A stretch of DNA of 64,000 nucleotides, taken from assembly GCA_023374045.1 (NCBI GenBank), contig CM041781.1, positions 146,374,982 through 146,438,981 on the forward strand. Direction: 5' to 3'. Shown one piece after another: positions 22,695-35,742 of this stretch. This DNA is from Limonium bicolor (Eukaryota > Streptophyta > Magnoliopsida > Caryophyllales > Plumbaginaceae). The stretch's first letter is position 1; each line of letters starts with the position of its first letter. Below the pieces are notes generated by a model. The model was not told the DNA's origin and searched no databases. It saw only the letters and a program-made list of their open reading frames with translations. Both the position numbers and the translations under genes were made by a program.

Positions 22695-24457
22695 CTTCTC
22701 ATACATTGTCAAATTTTCTCCAAATTTTTCCTCAAGCCTCCTAATGTGTTCTAACATCATTTGGCACATCAAACCTACCTTATAACCTCCACCAAACTCA
22801 TTAAAACAACTTCCAAAGATCTTCTCAAACTTTAACTCAATTCTTACAAGAAATTCCTAACACTTGTCAATTAATTCCTTATATTTCTAACATGTACGTT
22901 TTGCCTAAAACTTCAACTAACCAAAGTGTTTCTCTGCTACCCATATAACTCCTTCTTATCATCATTGCACTCCTTCTTTGCTTGTTAAACCTTCCAAGGT
23001 TATCTTGCATGTCCATGCACAATTTCTCTTCTTTTCACTTGTTACTCATCACTCTTAAACTCTTAAGCTTGCTTATACATTTCTTTCCATTATCTTAATA
23101 CCTTGACATTGTTCTTCATTTACCTTAACCATGCAACACCCTCCTTAGACATTCCCACTCCTCTTATGCAACTTACTCACCATTCTCATGATCATACCCT
23201 CTTATACGTTTCTAGTTCCTTGATGACTTACAACATCCTCCTTCCATTTTCACTTCCATCACCTAAGTCCTCACATTACCATTCAACTAAACCTTACTAA
23301 TCCACCAAACATCACCACCTCTTACACAAACTTCCCGAACTCTCATTGTTCTTCTCTTAGTTCATACCTAAATCATCTCGAAGCATTATACATCATTTCC
23401 TTAAAACTTATGCACAAGTCTTACATTCCTCATATCATGATTTTGGTGTGTTTAATACACTCACCAATCCTCTAATTCCTCCTAGACATCTCTAGGTCAT
23501 TCTAAACCTCAAGAACTCCTTAGTTAACTCATTTCCACCCAATTCTCTTTTCATGCTCCCTAGTAAACCCTAGGGCATATTAGCTCACCACCATCACCTA
23601 AACACTTATTTTCTACTCAAATATCGCCATAGCTCCTCTAGTATATTATCATGCCCAAACACATTATTTTTCCTCATTCAACCATCTCACACACATCAAG
23701 TTCTTCTCATCATATCTCATCACCCAAACCAACTCATTCACAACAACTCAATATATTGCAATAATCTTAAATTGCATAGCACTAAGGCTCTTAAATGACA
23801 TGGCTCTTAGGCCCTTAAATGACTTAAACTTAAACACTGAATTTCCCACATATAAAAGCTTTCAACCTGCAAATACACCCATCAATCTCATAGTAGTTAT
23901 AATGTTCTTAAAACTCATCTTAAACTTATATTACTAACTCATTTCCTTTGGCTCCTTAGTCACAAGTTCTCAAGCTTATTTAAGTTCTTTTTCTTAGGTT
24001 ACATAACCCATTACCTAATGTAAGCCCTAGGCCACATTGGTATCCACCTAAACTCATCCCTTAAAACTTAAACCACCATTAGGTAAGCATTTTACCTTGT
24101 TTTCTCAAGCTTATCTTAACTTCCTCCTTAGACCTTCTTCTTGCATGAATCTCGGCCACCACTTAAATTCCCCTTGCCAATGTTCTAATCAATAATCAAT
24201 GACTCATATGAGTACTAAACAATACACTAACCTCAAGGAATAAAAACCTAGGTTAGAAATGTGTTCTAAGGCATAAAAGTGGATGATTACCTTTGAAGTC
24301 TCAAGGTAGACTTTGGCATTGAATGAAATAGGACCTCCACTAGTCCTTGGTGAATAAATCAAGCTAGAACAAGGCATAAAAACAAGGCCCCATGAGTAGA
24401 AATTTTCGGCCATGTACAAGAGATGATGGAAACATGGTTTTTCTTACATTTTCTTTA

Positions 24458-24762
24458 CCTTAAGAGAATGGAGAAGCTAATGAGCTCTTCAAACTTGATT
24501 TTCCTCCATCAATGGAGTTTTCCCATGGCACCAAACTTGAGCTTTGCAAGATTTGAAAAGATAGAAAGATAGGTCTTGACATAACTAAGACTAATATGCA
24601 ATTTGTTTTGGATTTGGAGCTTGGAGTTGTATTTGGCAAGTGATTTAAGATGGAGAACCATGGAAGAGCAGCACTCTCGGTTTTGGAATGGAGAGAAGAA
24701 GAAGAAGAAATCGTGGAAGGAAGGGGAAATGAAGAGAGAGAAGAAGGAGAATAGCTTATAAG
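24458..24762 (-). promoter_or_regulatory. Predicted promoter and first leader exon in LTR A
   Basis: The minus strand has a TATA-like CTTATAAG (24755-24762) followed by a pyrimidine-rich stretch and, about 300 bp on, CTTAAG|GTAAAG (donor at 24458). The same order is in B (27975-27982, donor 27682) and C (37678-37685, donor 37385). It is inferred from sequence only. Confidence 0.4.
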
Positions 24763-25401
24763 AGATATTTTACTAAAAAGGTGAATAGTTACCTTACTTT
24801 ATTTACCTCTCTTTTCCCCTCTTAACTAACATGTTGTGGTGACTCACCACCCTTAGAAAACCAGCCCCTTTATCAAATAAGGCTAGTCATGGTCTTTGTT
24901 GACCAACTTATTGACTTATGTTGACTAAAACTTAAACTAGTCACTATTTGGCACTATTCACTAATCAGTGCACATATTTCTGAAATTTTTGATTTCCCAT
25001 TGATTTAGACCTCCTAATGTGATACTAATTAGTACACATGTTTATTAAAGAGTAATGATGGACATTTAGCCACTCAAAACTCAATTCTAAGACAATTTCT
25101 CAAAAATGTGCTTTAAGACTTCTTAAAGCACATTTTGTGTTTTAACTTGTTTTCAAGCTTGGTTTTCTTTGCTAATTGATTTAAAATGACCATTAGAATA
25201 TTACTAAGGTCTTATCATGATATTTGGGTACTCACCCAAGTCTCTCCAAGCTTAGAGCACGTTTTTGCCCTGATTGCCCTTAAGGCACTTTCTTGTGTTT
25301 TCCTTGGTTTAAATTGTCTACCAATCTTTCTAAGGCATATTTTAGCCTTACTACATCATGATTTGATGTTTACTTAGCATACTTAGGTTTGGGGTATTTC
25401 A

Positions 25402-28400
25402 AGAACTGTACCGTTCACCGTTGGTTGTTCGGTTGCTTACTCTCTTCCGGAGTCCAAATTCCCAAGTCCTAAAACATTCATTCAGTTTTAGGTTGTTAAT
25501 CACTTAACTTAATTCAACTTACTTAAATTACTTACCTTACTTAACTTACTTACCTTACTTAACTCTTAATGATCCCAACCTAACACTTCTTAAGTCTTAC
25601 AACCTAATCTTACAAACTTAATCTTAAGTGAATCGCTTCTCCTCATCACTTATACTTATTCATCCACTTAATTATCATTGTTACCCACCAAACATGTCTT
25701 AAACAACCTTATAACATCAATACCTAATTATCCTCATCATTTCCCATCCTTAAACAAGGTTTTTGGCCAAAACAGTGGCATGTCCGAACTTGTGTCCGGA
25801 CTTCCCAAGTTCGGACGCAAGTCGAGACTCAAAACTGAAAACAGACGCATGTCCGAACATGTGTCCGGACTTCAGAAGTTCGGACATGGGTCGAGGAAAA
25901 TCCTAAGTAGAAGCAGGCACGTCCGAACTTGTGTCCGGACTTCCCAAGGTCGGACACAAGTCGAGACTCTGAAAATTTTCACGCAACAGGGCCTGTCCGA
26001 ACGTCCATGTCCGGACGGATGTTCGGACAAGGCAAAACACTCATTTTCTAAGCCTTCAAACACTTAACCAATATTCACCAAACTTCTCCTAAGCCCTCAT
26101 AATGTCATCTAACATCATTTAGGCACTTAAACTCACCTTATAACTTCCACCAAACTCTCCAAAACAACTTCCAAAGATTTCTCAAACATTTCCTAAATTC
26201 TTACAAACATTCCTAACACTTGCCATATGCTTCCTTACATTTCCAACTTGTACATTTTGTCTAAAACTTCAACTAACCAAAGTGTTTCTTTTCTACCCAT
26301 ATAACTCCTCCTTAACATCATTGCTTGTTAAACCTTCCAAGGTTATCTTGCATGCCCATGCACAATTTCTCTTCTTTTCACTTGTTACTCATCACTCTTA
26401 AACTCTTAAGCTTGCTTATACATTTCTTTCCATTATCTTAATACCTTGACATTGTTCTTCATTTACCTTAACCATGCAACACCCTCCTTAGACATTTCCA
26501 CTTCTCTTATGCAACTTACTCACCATTCTCATGATCATACCCTCTTATACGTTTCTAGTCATTTTCCTTGACGACTTACAATATCCTCCTACCATTTTCA
26601 CTTCCATCACCCAAGTCCACACATTACCACTCAACTAAACCTTACTAGTCCACCACTAACATCACCACCTCTTACACAAACTTCTCGAACTCTCATTGTT
26701 CTTCTCTTAGTTCATACCTAAATCACCTTAAAGCATTATACACCTTTCCTCCAGATTTGCACAAGTCTTATCATTCCTCATACCGTGTCTTTGGTGTGTT
26801 CAATGCACCCATCTAAACTCTAATTTCCTCATAGACCATTCTAGGTCATTCTAAACCTCAAGAACTCCTTAGTTAACTCATTTCCACTCAAATTCCTTTG
26901 TATGACTCCTAGTAAATCCTAGGTCATATTAGTTCTCCACCATCACCTAAACCAACTCATTCACAACAAACTCAATATATTGCAATAATCTTAAATTGCA
27001 TAGCACTAATGCTCTTAAATGACATGGCTCTTAGGACCTTAAATGACTTAAACTTAAACACTGAATTTCCCACATATATAAGCTTTCAACCTGCAAATAC
27101 ACTCATCAATCTCATAGTAGTTATAATGCTCTTAAAATCCACCTTAAACTTATATTACTAACTCATTCTCATTAGCTCCTTAATCACAAGTTCATAAGCT
27201 TGTTTAAGTTCTTTTTCTTAGGTTATATAACCCAATACACAATGTAAGCTCTAAGCCACATTGGTACTTATCTAAAACTCATTCCTTAATCTTAAACCAC
27301 CATTAGGTAAGCATTTTACCTTGTTTTCTCAAGCTTATCTTAATCTCCTCCTTAGACCTTCTTCTTGCATAGATCTCGGCCACCACTTAAACTTCCTTTG
27401 CCAATGTTCTAACCAATATTCAATGACTCATATGAGTATTAAACAATACACTAACCTCAAGGAATAAAAACCTAGGTTAGAAATGTGTTCTAAGGCATAA
27501 AAGTGGATGATTACCTTTGAAGTCTCAAGGTAGACTTTGGCATTGAATGAAATAGGACCTCCACTAGTCCTTGGTGAATAAATCAAGCTAGAACAAGGCA
27601 TAAAAACATAGCCCCATGAGAAGGAATTTTCGGCCATGTACAAGAAATGATGGAAACATGGTTTTTCTTACATTTTCTTTACCTTAAGAGAATGGAGAAG
27701 CTAATGAGCTCTTCAAACTTGGTTTTCCTCCATCAATGTAGTTTCCTCTTGGAACCAAAATGGAGCTTTGAAGGATTTGAAAAGATAGAAGGATAGGTCT
27801 TGACCTAACTAAGAGAAATATGTGTTTAGTTTTTGATTTGGAGCAAAGATGAACAGTTAGTGAGTGATTGAAGGTGGAGCACCCATGGATGGAGCTCTCT
27901 CGGTTTGGCGCAAAAGAAGAGAAGAAGAAATCGTGTGAAGAAGAGAAATGAAGAGAGAGAAGAAGAAAAGGTGGCTTATAAGAGATATTTGCTTTAATAA
28001 AGCAAATAGTACTCTTTACTTATCTCTTCTTTTCTTCCTTATTTGACTACTTATGGTGACTCACCCTCCTTTAGAAAACCGGCCCCCTACCTTAAATAAG
28101 GCTAGTCATGGTCTTTGTTGACCAACTAATTAGCTTATATTGATTAAAACTTAAACTAGTCACTATTTGGCACTATTCACTAATCAGTGCACATATTTCT
28201 GAAATTTTTATTTCCCATTGATTTAGACCTCCTAATGTGATACTAATTAGTACACATGTTGATTAAAGAGTAATGATGGACATTTAGCCACTCAAAACTC
28301 AATTCTAAGACAATTTCTCAAAAATGTGCTTTAAGACTTCTTAAAGCACATTTTGTGTTTTAACTTGTTTTCAAGCTTGGTTTTCTTTGCTAATTGATTT

Positions 28401-28620
28401 AAAATTACCATTAGGATATTACTAAGGTCTTATCATGATATTTGGGTACTCACCCAAGTCTCTCCAAGCTTAGAGCACGTTTTTGCCCTGATTGCCTTTA
28501 AGGCACTTTCTTGTGTTTTCCTTGGTTTAAATTGTCTACCAATCTTTCTAAGGCATATTCTAGCCTTAATACATCATAATTTGATGTTTGCTTAGCATAC
28601 TTAGGTTAGGGGTATTTCAA
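25402..28620 (-). mobile_element. E3 3' LTR (B), lacking its first ~1.3 kb
   Basis: Aligns with 35115-38322 of LTR C almost base for base and ends GGGGTATTTCA before a polypurine tract. Its left edge starts exactly where LTR A ends. The pattern fits insertion of another LTR copy into B followed by recombination between the direct repeats. Confidence 0.88.
25779..26033. repeat. Inverted-repeat cassette, GTCCGAACTT type (LTR B)
   Basis: Four units of about 70 bp. Outer arms GTCCGAACTT / AAGTTCGGAC enclose an inner GTCCGGAC palindrome. It is shared with LTR C. The 129-codon frame through it is an artefact of the repeat period being nearly a multiple of three. Confidence 0.8.
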
Positions 28621-28655
28621 TCTACCCCCCTTAAAAGAACTTTGTCCCCAAAGTT
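28621..28655 (-). promoter_or_regulatory. E3 terminal polypurine tract with hairpin
   Basis: Minus-strand CTTTTAAGGGGGGTAGA abuts the 3' LTR. The hairpin arms are AACTTTG (28638-28644) and CAAAGTT (28649-28655). Compared with E1, the sixth pair changed from C-G to T-A on both sides. Confidence 0.8.
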
Positions 28656-29155
28656 CCCATGCATCTTTTCTTATTAGAATACATGTCTTACCTCATTCCT
28701 TAGATCATATAGATCATACTTATGTATACTTAATCTCATTGGATCATTGGATCCGCCATATTCTTATACTTAAATATCACACAATATGCTTAAGCACGTA
28801 TAACACTCAAAATTCTCTTTGTTTCTTTTGATGATTAAAAACATTCACATAACTTCCAACGTATTCTCCCATGTCACCGGTCCGTAGACAATGGCTCATT
28901 CGTCCTCGTCACCATGGGCCAGAATACAAAACACGCTGCTCTCCCCATGTCACCGGTCCGAAGACAAAGGCTCGCGCGTCCTCGACTTCATGGGCGAGAC
29001 TCAGTAAAAAGGTAATCCTTTTTACGAGGTCATGTGAGGAATAATTCCTCTAATTTAAAATACAAGCAACTCCAATTTCGTTTTATACTAACACCTCTAT
29101 CCTTAGCGTAATTTAATTGTGACCACTGATAGGGAGTTTCAGGAATCATCCAACC

Positions 29156-29174
29156 CTGATGTGATCAGCATCAG
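29156..29174 (-). other. Hairpin with self-complementary loop (E3)
   Basis: Arms CTGATG / CATCAG with a loop containing TGATCA, identical to E1 at 3445-3463. Confidence 0.65.
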
Positions 29175-29782
29175 TGTAGAACTATCCTTCCACCCCAATT
29201 TGTGTTCGGTTTCCCTTGATCCCTAGAAAATCAAGTTCCACCTCCCACGTCATCTTCAAACATCCAAATAATTCACTCATGTCCAATTTTCTATCTTTTT
29301 AGTTCTTCCTAATCATAATCAATACATCTCCCAAGTGTGGACTCAGTCCATCAAACATTCCCGATTCATCTCTTAGTAATTACCTCAGGACTTAAATTCC
29401 TACTAAGTTCTATAACTGTCCCATAGCAATTCTCACCATCTTATATCTCATAGCATTACTATCTTCTTCCTCATACTCATATCAAATATTATCTCATAAT
29501 ATTATCTTATTCTTATCTCACACATAGTCTCATATCGACTCATACCTCATATATTCCTTATTTCTTAAGTCTCCTTAAACCTCCTCCTTAATTCTCTTAA
29601 CTTGTACTCGCACCGGAGTTAACAAGATAGGTACTTAATATGTATGGTATTCACATCTTCTGTGTGCAATAACCATGATTTATCTCAAAATGTTTATGTA
29701 AAACATATTCTCAAGTTATTTTGTGCTATGCAGACCGTAGTTTATGTACTCAGTACACAAACATACGCTAAGCGGTTTTCGC

Positions 29783-29818
29783 TCTACCCCCCTTAAAATG
29801 GATTACGCCCACGTAATC
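29783..29818 (-). promoter_or_regulatory. E3 internal polypurine tract with hairpin
   Basis: TCTACCCCCCTTAAAA on the plus strand, then GATTACG (29801-29807), loop CCCA, CGTAATC (29812-29818). It is 1.16 kb from the terminal tract. Confidence 0.6.
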
Positions 29819-30540
29819 AGCGTTACATCATCTTTGAACATAAGTTCAAGATGTCTAATTCTCACCAAGCATTCTAGCTTCCACGTCATCTATCTTACTT
29901 ATAATTCGATCAGAAATGACTTAGTCTCTTTATCGAGTATTCTTAACGGTACTTATACCGTTTCCTTAACTTAGTTTGGTCTAATCTCAAAGGTAGTGGT
30001 CTGCTAGCTTCCGCTGCGCGACTCTGATAATCTTAGGCTTAATTGTCTCAATGGAGACGTGTTATCTTTATATATACACGGCCTTAATGAGTTGTAACTC
30101 GTCTATCCATTCTCCTTGAAGATCTTGCGCTCATACTCTTAGTATTTTCTCGAATGTATAAATTGTTCTCCTCAATTGACCTTTGGTCTGAGGATGATTC
30201 TTAGTCTGAAACTACTGTTTAGTGCATATTGCGCTTTACAGTCTTAACCCCTTACATCTTAAGACATGTTCAATGTCTGTACTTAACAATCCGTGCTCTT
30301 CGCACTTCATAGTCCTTAATTATCTGTTCTCTGGTTCCTCAGTGTTGCTGGTTCAACTGAATTCTTCTCTTCGGCTGTCTGTGGTAGTAGCTGCTCTTGT
30401 GTGATCTTGCATCGTTGTCCGTGGTACGGAGTCGACTACCTCCCGTGTTCTTTACACTACTCGTCTACATGCATGGGGTACCTTACTGGTACATTACTAC
30501 TTACCCAACTAACTCATAAATGAGCGTGTCGGGCCTGCAA

Positions 30541-30555
30541 GCCCCTGTGGGGTGC
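30541..30555 (-). other. Small covarying hairpin (E3)
   Basis: GCCCC, loop TGT, GGGGTGC. This is the counterpart of 6267-6282 in E1 with a compensatory base-pair change. Confidence 0.5.
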
Positions 30556-32856
30556 AGTCGTCCCACGTCTCGTTTTAGTAAACTCATAGTGTCCGTCACA
30601 CGTTTAGCTATTGCTAATTATGAAGTATTCTGTTGTCGATCTCCTCTTTCATCGTTCCATAATAACATTTATTGTTCTTCTTGAAGTTAATCAGGGGAAG
30701 TCCATTTACTGTGTTCTTGGTTATGGTATGCTCCAGCTCCTTTCTGTATTCCTTACTGATTTGGTCTCTTAAAAATTGAGGTCTCTTTCCGTAGAGCCTC
30801 TTATCTTGTTCCTCATATTTATGCTACTAGGAATGCACTTCCAGTTCCTTAAGGAAAGGGTTGTGTGCTTCCTGTGTAATCTTACCAAACCAAGTCCAGA
30901 CTACTGGCCTCAATGCTCAGTTTATCTACCATCTTATATTCTTACTTATGCTGGTCTTAACTCATAAATCTAATTGCCTCAGTCTCAATATTTGACGGCT
31001 CATACATAATGGTCGCCTTACCGCGCACCATGACTTAATCCACCTTTCTAACTATTGCACTCACGACCACTACTACTGTGGTAGTTGGCTCTTACTATGT
31101 TGCCCATTGATGGTGCAACCTCTTACTCATTTATTCTAATGTCTTACCTTATACTCAATCCCTTCTTGGTGTAAACACACTGGGAGTTCTTTCATTCCGG
31201 TATAGGCGGTTGTCGTACCGTGTTGTAAAATAGTTGACTCTTGATATGAAGATGTTCTGCTCCAATCTCAGATTCGTAAGTAGGCTAATTTCTTTCGCTT
31301 TCTTTCATCCTTAGTGATGTTATCTACCATGTAGTTTTAACTGGTTACTGAAGAAGTCATCCACTGAATCACAAGCTCTTCTGAGCATTGATTAATTGAC
31401 GTGCCATAATGTGCAGTCACCATGTTTATCTCTAACCATTACTAATTCTTACATCCTGGGTGTTGGATATGGGGTCTATCTGTGCCACCTTCCTTATTAC
31501 TCAAGTGTATCTGGTATGTTCTAAGGTAATCTCAAGTTACAGCTTCCATTTTCTAATAAAAGCGTATTGCATCTCTAATAAGTGAAAGCCCTTTTGAGGG
31601 GTTCATTCCCACTCATGGCCTCACAACAAGGAGAGGTATCCCCACCCTAAAAGGCATTGTTCGTCCTCCGCTCCTGTCCTTAGCATTATCTAAATTTTCT
31701 CATTGGTACCCTTTCTTGGTAATGTTCCTCCCCAATCTAAGTTATAGGTTTGGTAACCGTTCATATCTACAAATTGTAGTCCTTTCGTGGCGTAAACAAG
31801 CTCTCTTATAACTTACTGCACCTCGGGCTCTGATGTGGTTAACATCCTTGGCTCGTAGGCTCTTAGTACTTAATGTCCCAGTTCATTATTTGTGCTCTTA
31901 CTCATCTGCAGGTCATTCTCTTAAGATTCTGGTTCTTGAGCACTATACACCGTTAGGTATACACTAAATGTAGTATCGGGTTTCATGGTAAGTTGCTGCA
32001 TCCTGCTTCCTGCTATGGAAGTTGTTCAGGTGATCTGAGGTTACTTAATGTCTTTGACGATACTGTCATTTTATTAGACCTATGTCTTTTAGCATATAAG
32101 GACAAGTTCGTATTAGGCGTTTTCCTTAAGGTGTCCAAGTAGGATATCATCCAGTCATCTTATACTTCCATCTCAACGCTTCGTTCAACTTCTGTTGACT
32201 ATGCCACCCGTTGATGATCAATCATACTTGGGTGTTAATGAGTTAAATAAACAGTATCAGCTGTCATTCATCAGTTATTTGGCTCGACTATACCCGCTCT
32301 GTGTGGGTAGTCCGCTGAGCTTCCCTCTGTCGGGATTATACATTTTTAATCCTTAGTAGGTTATAGCTTATGTTCATTTCTTTTACCCTTATTTTCTGGG
32401 TTTTCCAACATCTTCGTTGTAGAATGTTGTTATTGGTATCCTTAGTGGTCATTCTGGGAGTCTTATCCCGTTTTCGTTGTAAGTCGTTGCTTCAACAGTC
32501 TCAATAGTATCTTATAATACATCCCTTGTATATTATTGCTTATATTGTGTTTTTGCTCGCATTACCGAGCGATCCCTTAGGTTTTCCCCTGGAGTTCGGG
32601 ATTGTGTTCTTACCGTACTGTCGGTGTCGTTGTAGTGGGTTATACCGTTGCAAATATTTATATGGTTTAGTACTTTGTCTGAGTTCCGCTCCCGGCTGAC
32701 TGGTGTGTCACCTCATCTCATCATGGTCAGGCCGTCGGGCCTGTCCAAGGTCTTATTTTTTTTCTGTTCTTATAGATTTAAATCCGGTACTAATATGTGC
32801 TACACTGTAGCGTCCTCCTATTTTGCCATGACGGCTTCGTGTGCTTAACTGTGGTA

Positions 32857-32876
32857 GCACTTGCTATGGCAAGTGC
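32857..32876. repeat. GCACTTGC dyad (E3)
   Basis: Arms GCACTTGC and GCAAGTGC around TATG. Counterpart of the E1 palindrome at 6776-6795. Confidence 0.5.
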
Positions 32877-33779
32877 GCCATGCAGGATGGCTATTGGTGC
32901 AAGGTACGTTGGGTGATACTTCCTTCTAATTCCATGTAATTGGTAGTCCTCGGGACTCCTTCGATGATCTCTTATTTTGGATAACGACCATCCGGCAGTT
33001 TCCTTGTTGTTTGACAGTACTGTCATTTATCAGGGCGTTCCTCTTTCTGAGGGAACCCCTTAATATCTTCTTATGTCTTAATCCTCGCTTCTGTCTCCAC
33101 ACATTTTGTTGTGGTTATTAAGTAATAATTTCTTTTAGGTACTACCTCGTAGTCCTATTTTGGTATACATTTGTATGAATTTCTACCGTCGTCCGCATTA
33201 TGTCGGCCAGGTCTTGTAACCTTCCTCATTGTATGGGGTTTGGAGTTCCCGTTTCTAACTGGACTTTCCAGTAATCTCAATCCTCATGCTTTGTATTATC
33301 CCACTGTTATTCTTACTCGGACCGCTGTCCGGTACTCATGTCTCTTATCATTTCCTTATCTATTGCACGCGTAGTGCTTTCCTTACCATTGTATGCGGGT
33401 TATTTCGACTGCGTAGCATGTCGACCCATGTTGCCGGTAATTACCGTTCTTTTATGGTAAGTTCCATGGTAGCGCCTGTTTGGCGCTCCATTAAAAATCT
33501 CCCAGTTCTCCTTAACTGTTGTGCAACATGATGTTTCTCGTATTGCTTACTGTTAGCTAACTGCCAGATCGGGTTTCCCGAGTAAGAGAAGGCTTTCTTC
33601 TCTCTGGCGTTTGTTCCACATGTTCAGGGTTAGGGATGTGGAGGGCGGGTCTAGGTACTATGGATATCCGGTAAGCACCGGGGAGTCCTGACTAACGCGC
33701 CTCTCACTCTACCTCTTAACCCTTAACCCATAACTCAATCTCAGCCTCAATATTCTCCTAAGTTCGGTATTTCTTGTCT

Positions 33780-33806
33780 TCAGAGCGTAACTACGCTCTG
33801 ATACCA
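33780..33806 (-). promoter_or_regulatory. E3 primer-binding site inside a 9-bp hairpin
   Basis: The PBS TGGTATCAGAGC reads on the minus strand (33795-33806). The plus-strand stem is TCAGAGCGT, loop AACT, ACGCTCTGA. The pair next to the loop differs from E1 by a compensatory swap. Confidence 0.85.
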
Positions 33807-35487
33807 CTTTTGTAACACCCCAACTCAATCCAATTGTGGTCTCGCAACTTAACAGCATATATATAACATGTCACAGCGGAATTCTTTACAATCCAGGACC
33901 TTGCCACGGTCTGACTACAGAATATACCGAACATTAGTACAACAATCTTAACCATTTACATATCCTTCTTACAACCCCCTCACATCCTATACATCTTACT
34001 AACTCAAATTGCCATACGAGTGTACATGCACAACTCGTAGGCCACACTTAACCCGTAACACTTGTACCCCTTCTTACTCTCGCGACACCCGCTTCCTGAT
34101 GTACCTGTGTAGTAAAAACAGCCCCCAAAGGGGGTCAGCACGAATGCTGGTACGATCCCCTCATGGCCCCCAAGCTAACGTGGCTACGACGACTAATTGT
34201 CGATAGCATGGAGGTTGATTAAATGCACAACATAATAGTAAATGCTGTAAAAACAATCCATATATGAAATCAAAGTTCACACACAATGAACGACTTAAAT
34301 GTTCCCTTAATTAGAGAGTTATTATTTAACTCCTTAAGTAATGTTCCCTCTTAATCTTAGTCCATCCTTATCTCACCTCACTCTTAGTCTTATCTTAATC
34401 TTAGAAACAACCATCCTTTAATAAGGAGTGGATATCGCTTATCTTAATCTTAATTATACAAACCATCCTTTAAAGAGGAATGGTTGCAATTCATCTTAAC
34501 CTTACCTTAATCTTAAACTTAACAATACAAACCATCCTTTAATAAGGAATGGTTGCAACTTATCTTAACCTTACCTTAGCCTTATCTTAACTTAATCTCA
34601 ATATACAAACCGTTCCTGGAAGGGAATGGTTGTAGCTTAATTCGAACCTGGGATTTAGGTGATCCCACCGCACCATCTTAATGCCACCTACTCTGGACGG
34701 GAGTCCAGCGCAGCTGAGCCGGCAACCGGCCCTAGGCTACAAGTCCGAAGACAAGTCCTTAATCGGAGGTCGAATCTGCTATAGATAACGCCCCCTTTCC
34801 TTAGCATGCATGACCGGAGATCGGTCCCGGGTTTCCTCACTCAAGTTCCAGTTAGTAGTAATCTCAAGACCTGTTTGTTGGTTAACCTCTTTCGGTTCAT
34901 ATCGTCCCTTATTAGGGGCGTTCCTCAGTCTCACTCAATTCCTTACTAAACATTGGTTAGTAAGTTCTCACGGTATGTTGTGTTAGTTTTCATACATCAC
35001 ACAACAATACAATAGATATAATATATTCCGGTTGCATGCTTTATCTTGTTTAGTGAGCACACAAAACAAATAGCACCAAGCCGAGGGACACCTCGTTAGC
35101 AAGCAGGTCACAAGAGAACTGTACCGTTCACCGTTGGTTGTTCGGTTGCTCTCTTCCGGAGTCCAAATTCCCAAGTCCTAAAACATTCATTCAGTTTTAG
35201 GTTGTTAATCACTTAACTTAATTCAACTTACTTAAATTACTTACCTTACTTAACTTACTTACCTTACTTAACTCTTAATGATCCCAACCTAACACTTCTT
35301 AAGTCTTACAACCTAATCTTACAAACTTAATCTTAAGTGAATCGCTTCTCCTCATCACTTATACTTATTCATCCACTTAATTATCATTGTTACCCACCAA
35401 ACATGTCTTAAACAACCTTATAACATCAATACCTAATTATCCTCATCATTTCCCATCCTTAAACAAGGTTTTTGGCCAAAACAGTGG

Positions 35488-35742
35488 CATGTCCGAACTT
35501 GTGTCCGGACTTCCCAAGTTCGGACGCAAGTCGAGACTCAAAACTGAAAACAGACGCATGTCCGAACATGTGTCCGGACTTCAGAAGTTCGGACATGGGT
35601 CGAGGAAAATCCTAAGTAGAAGCAGGCACGTCCGAACTTGTGTCCGGACTTCCCAAGGTCGGACACAAGTCGAGACTCTGAAAATTTTCACGCAACAGGG
35701 CCTGTCCGAACGTCCATGTCCGGACGGATGTTCGGACAAGGC
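35488..35742. repeat. Inverted-repeat cassette, GTCCGAACTT type (LTR C)
   Basis: Four units, matching LTR B over the whole cassette. Confidence 0.8.

Larger units (their letters stand above)
20982..25401 (-). mobile_element. LTR fragment A (E3 family, lacks first ~180 bp)
   Basis: It aligns with LTR C from 33991 to its end and finishes with a canonical GGGGTATTTCA at 25401. The left 180 bp are missing and the junction is with E2 protease. It differs from B and C in having extra copies of a hairpin-bearing minisatellite (21390-21755), a 25-nt T run (22557-22581) and a different inverted-repeat cassette (22585-22694). The minus-strand frame at 24204-24419 recurs in B and C but stays in the leader zone and has no known domain. 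Confidence 0.85.
28621..33810 (-). mobile_element. E3 internal region, non-coding (LARD-like)
   Basis: This is 5.2 kb between LTRs B and C with no retroelement protein motif on either strand. It shares with E1 and E4 a set of short conserved blocks in the same order: terminal PPT hairpin, palindromic-loop hairpin (29156-29174), internal PPT hairpin (29783-29818), small covarying hairpin (30541-30555), GCACTTGC dyad (32857-32876) and the PBS hairpin. The sequence between the blocks is diverged. I recognise nothing else in it. Confidence 0.75.

Noticed and set aside
24204..24419. Minus-strand frame recurring in LTRs A, B and C (71 codons)
   Set aside because: The recurrence is expected because the LTRs are copies of each other. 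No domain is visible and it lies across a predicted leader intron region.
25678..26067. 129-codon frame repeated at 35387-35776
   Set aside because: It reads across the inverted-repeat cassette. The repeated peptide and the matching minus-strand frame come from the dyad repeat itself. It lies within an LTR and has no start context or domain.
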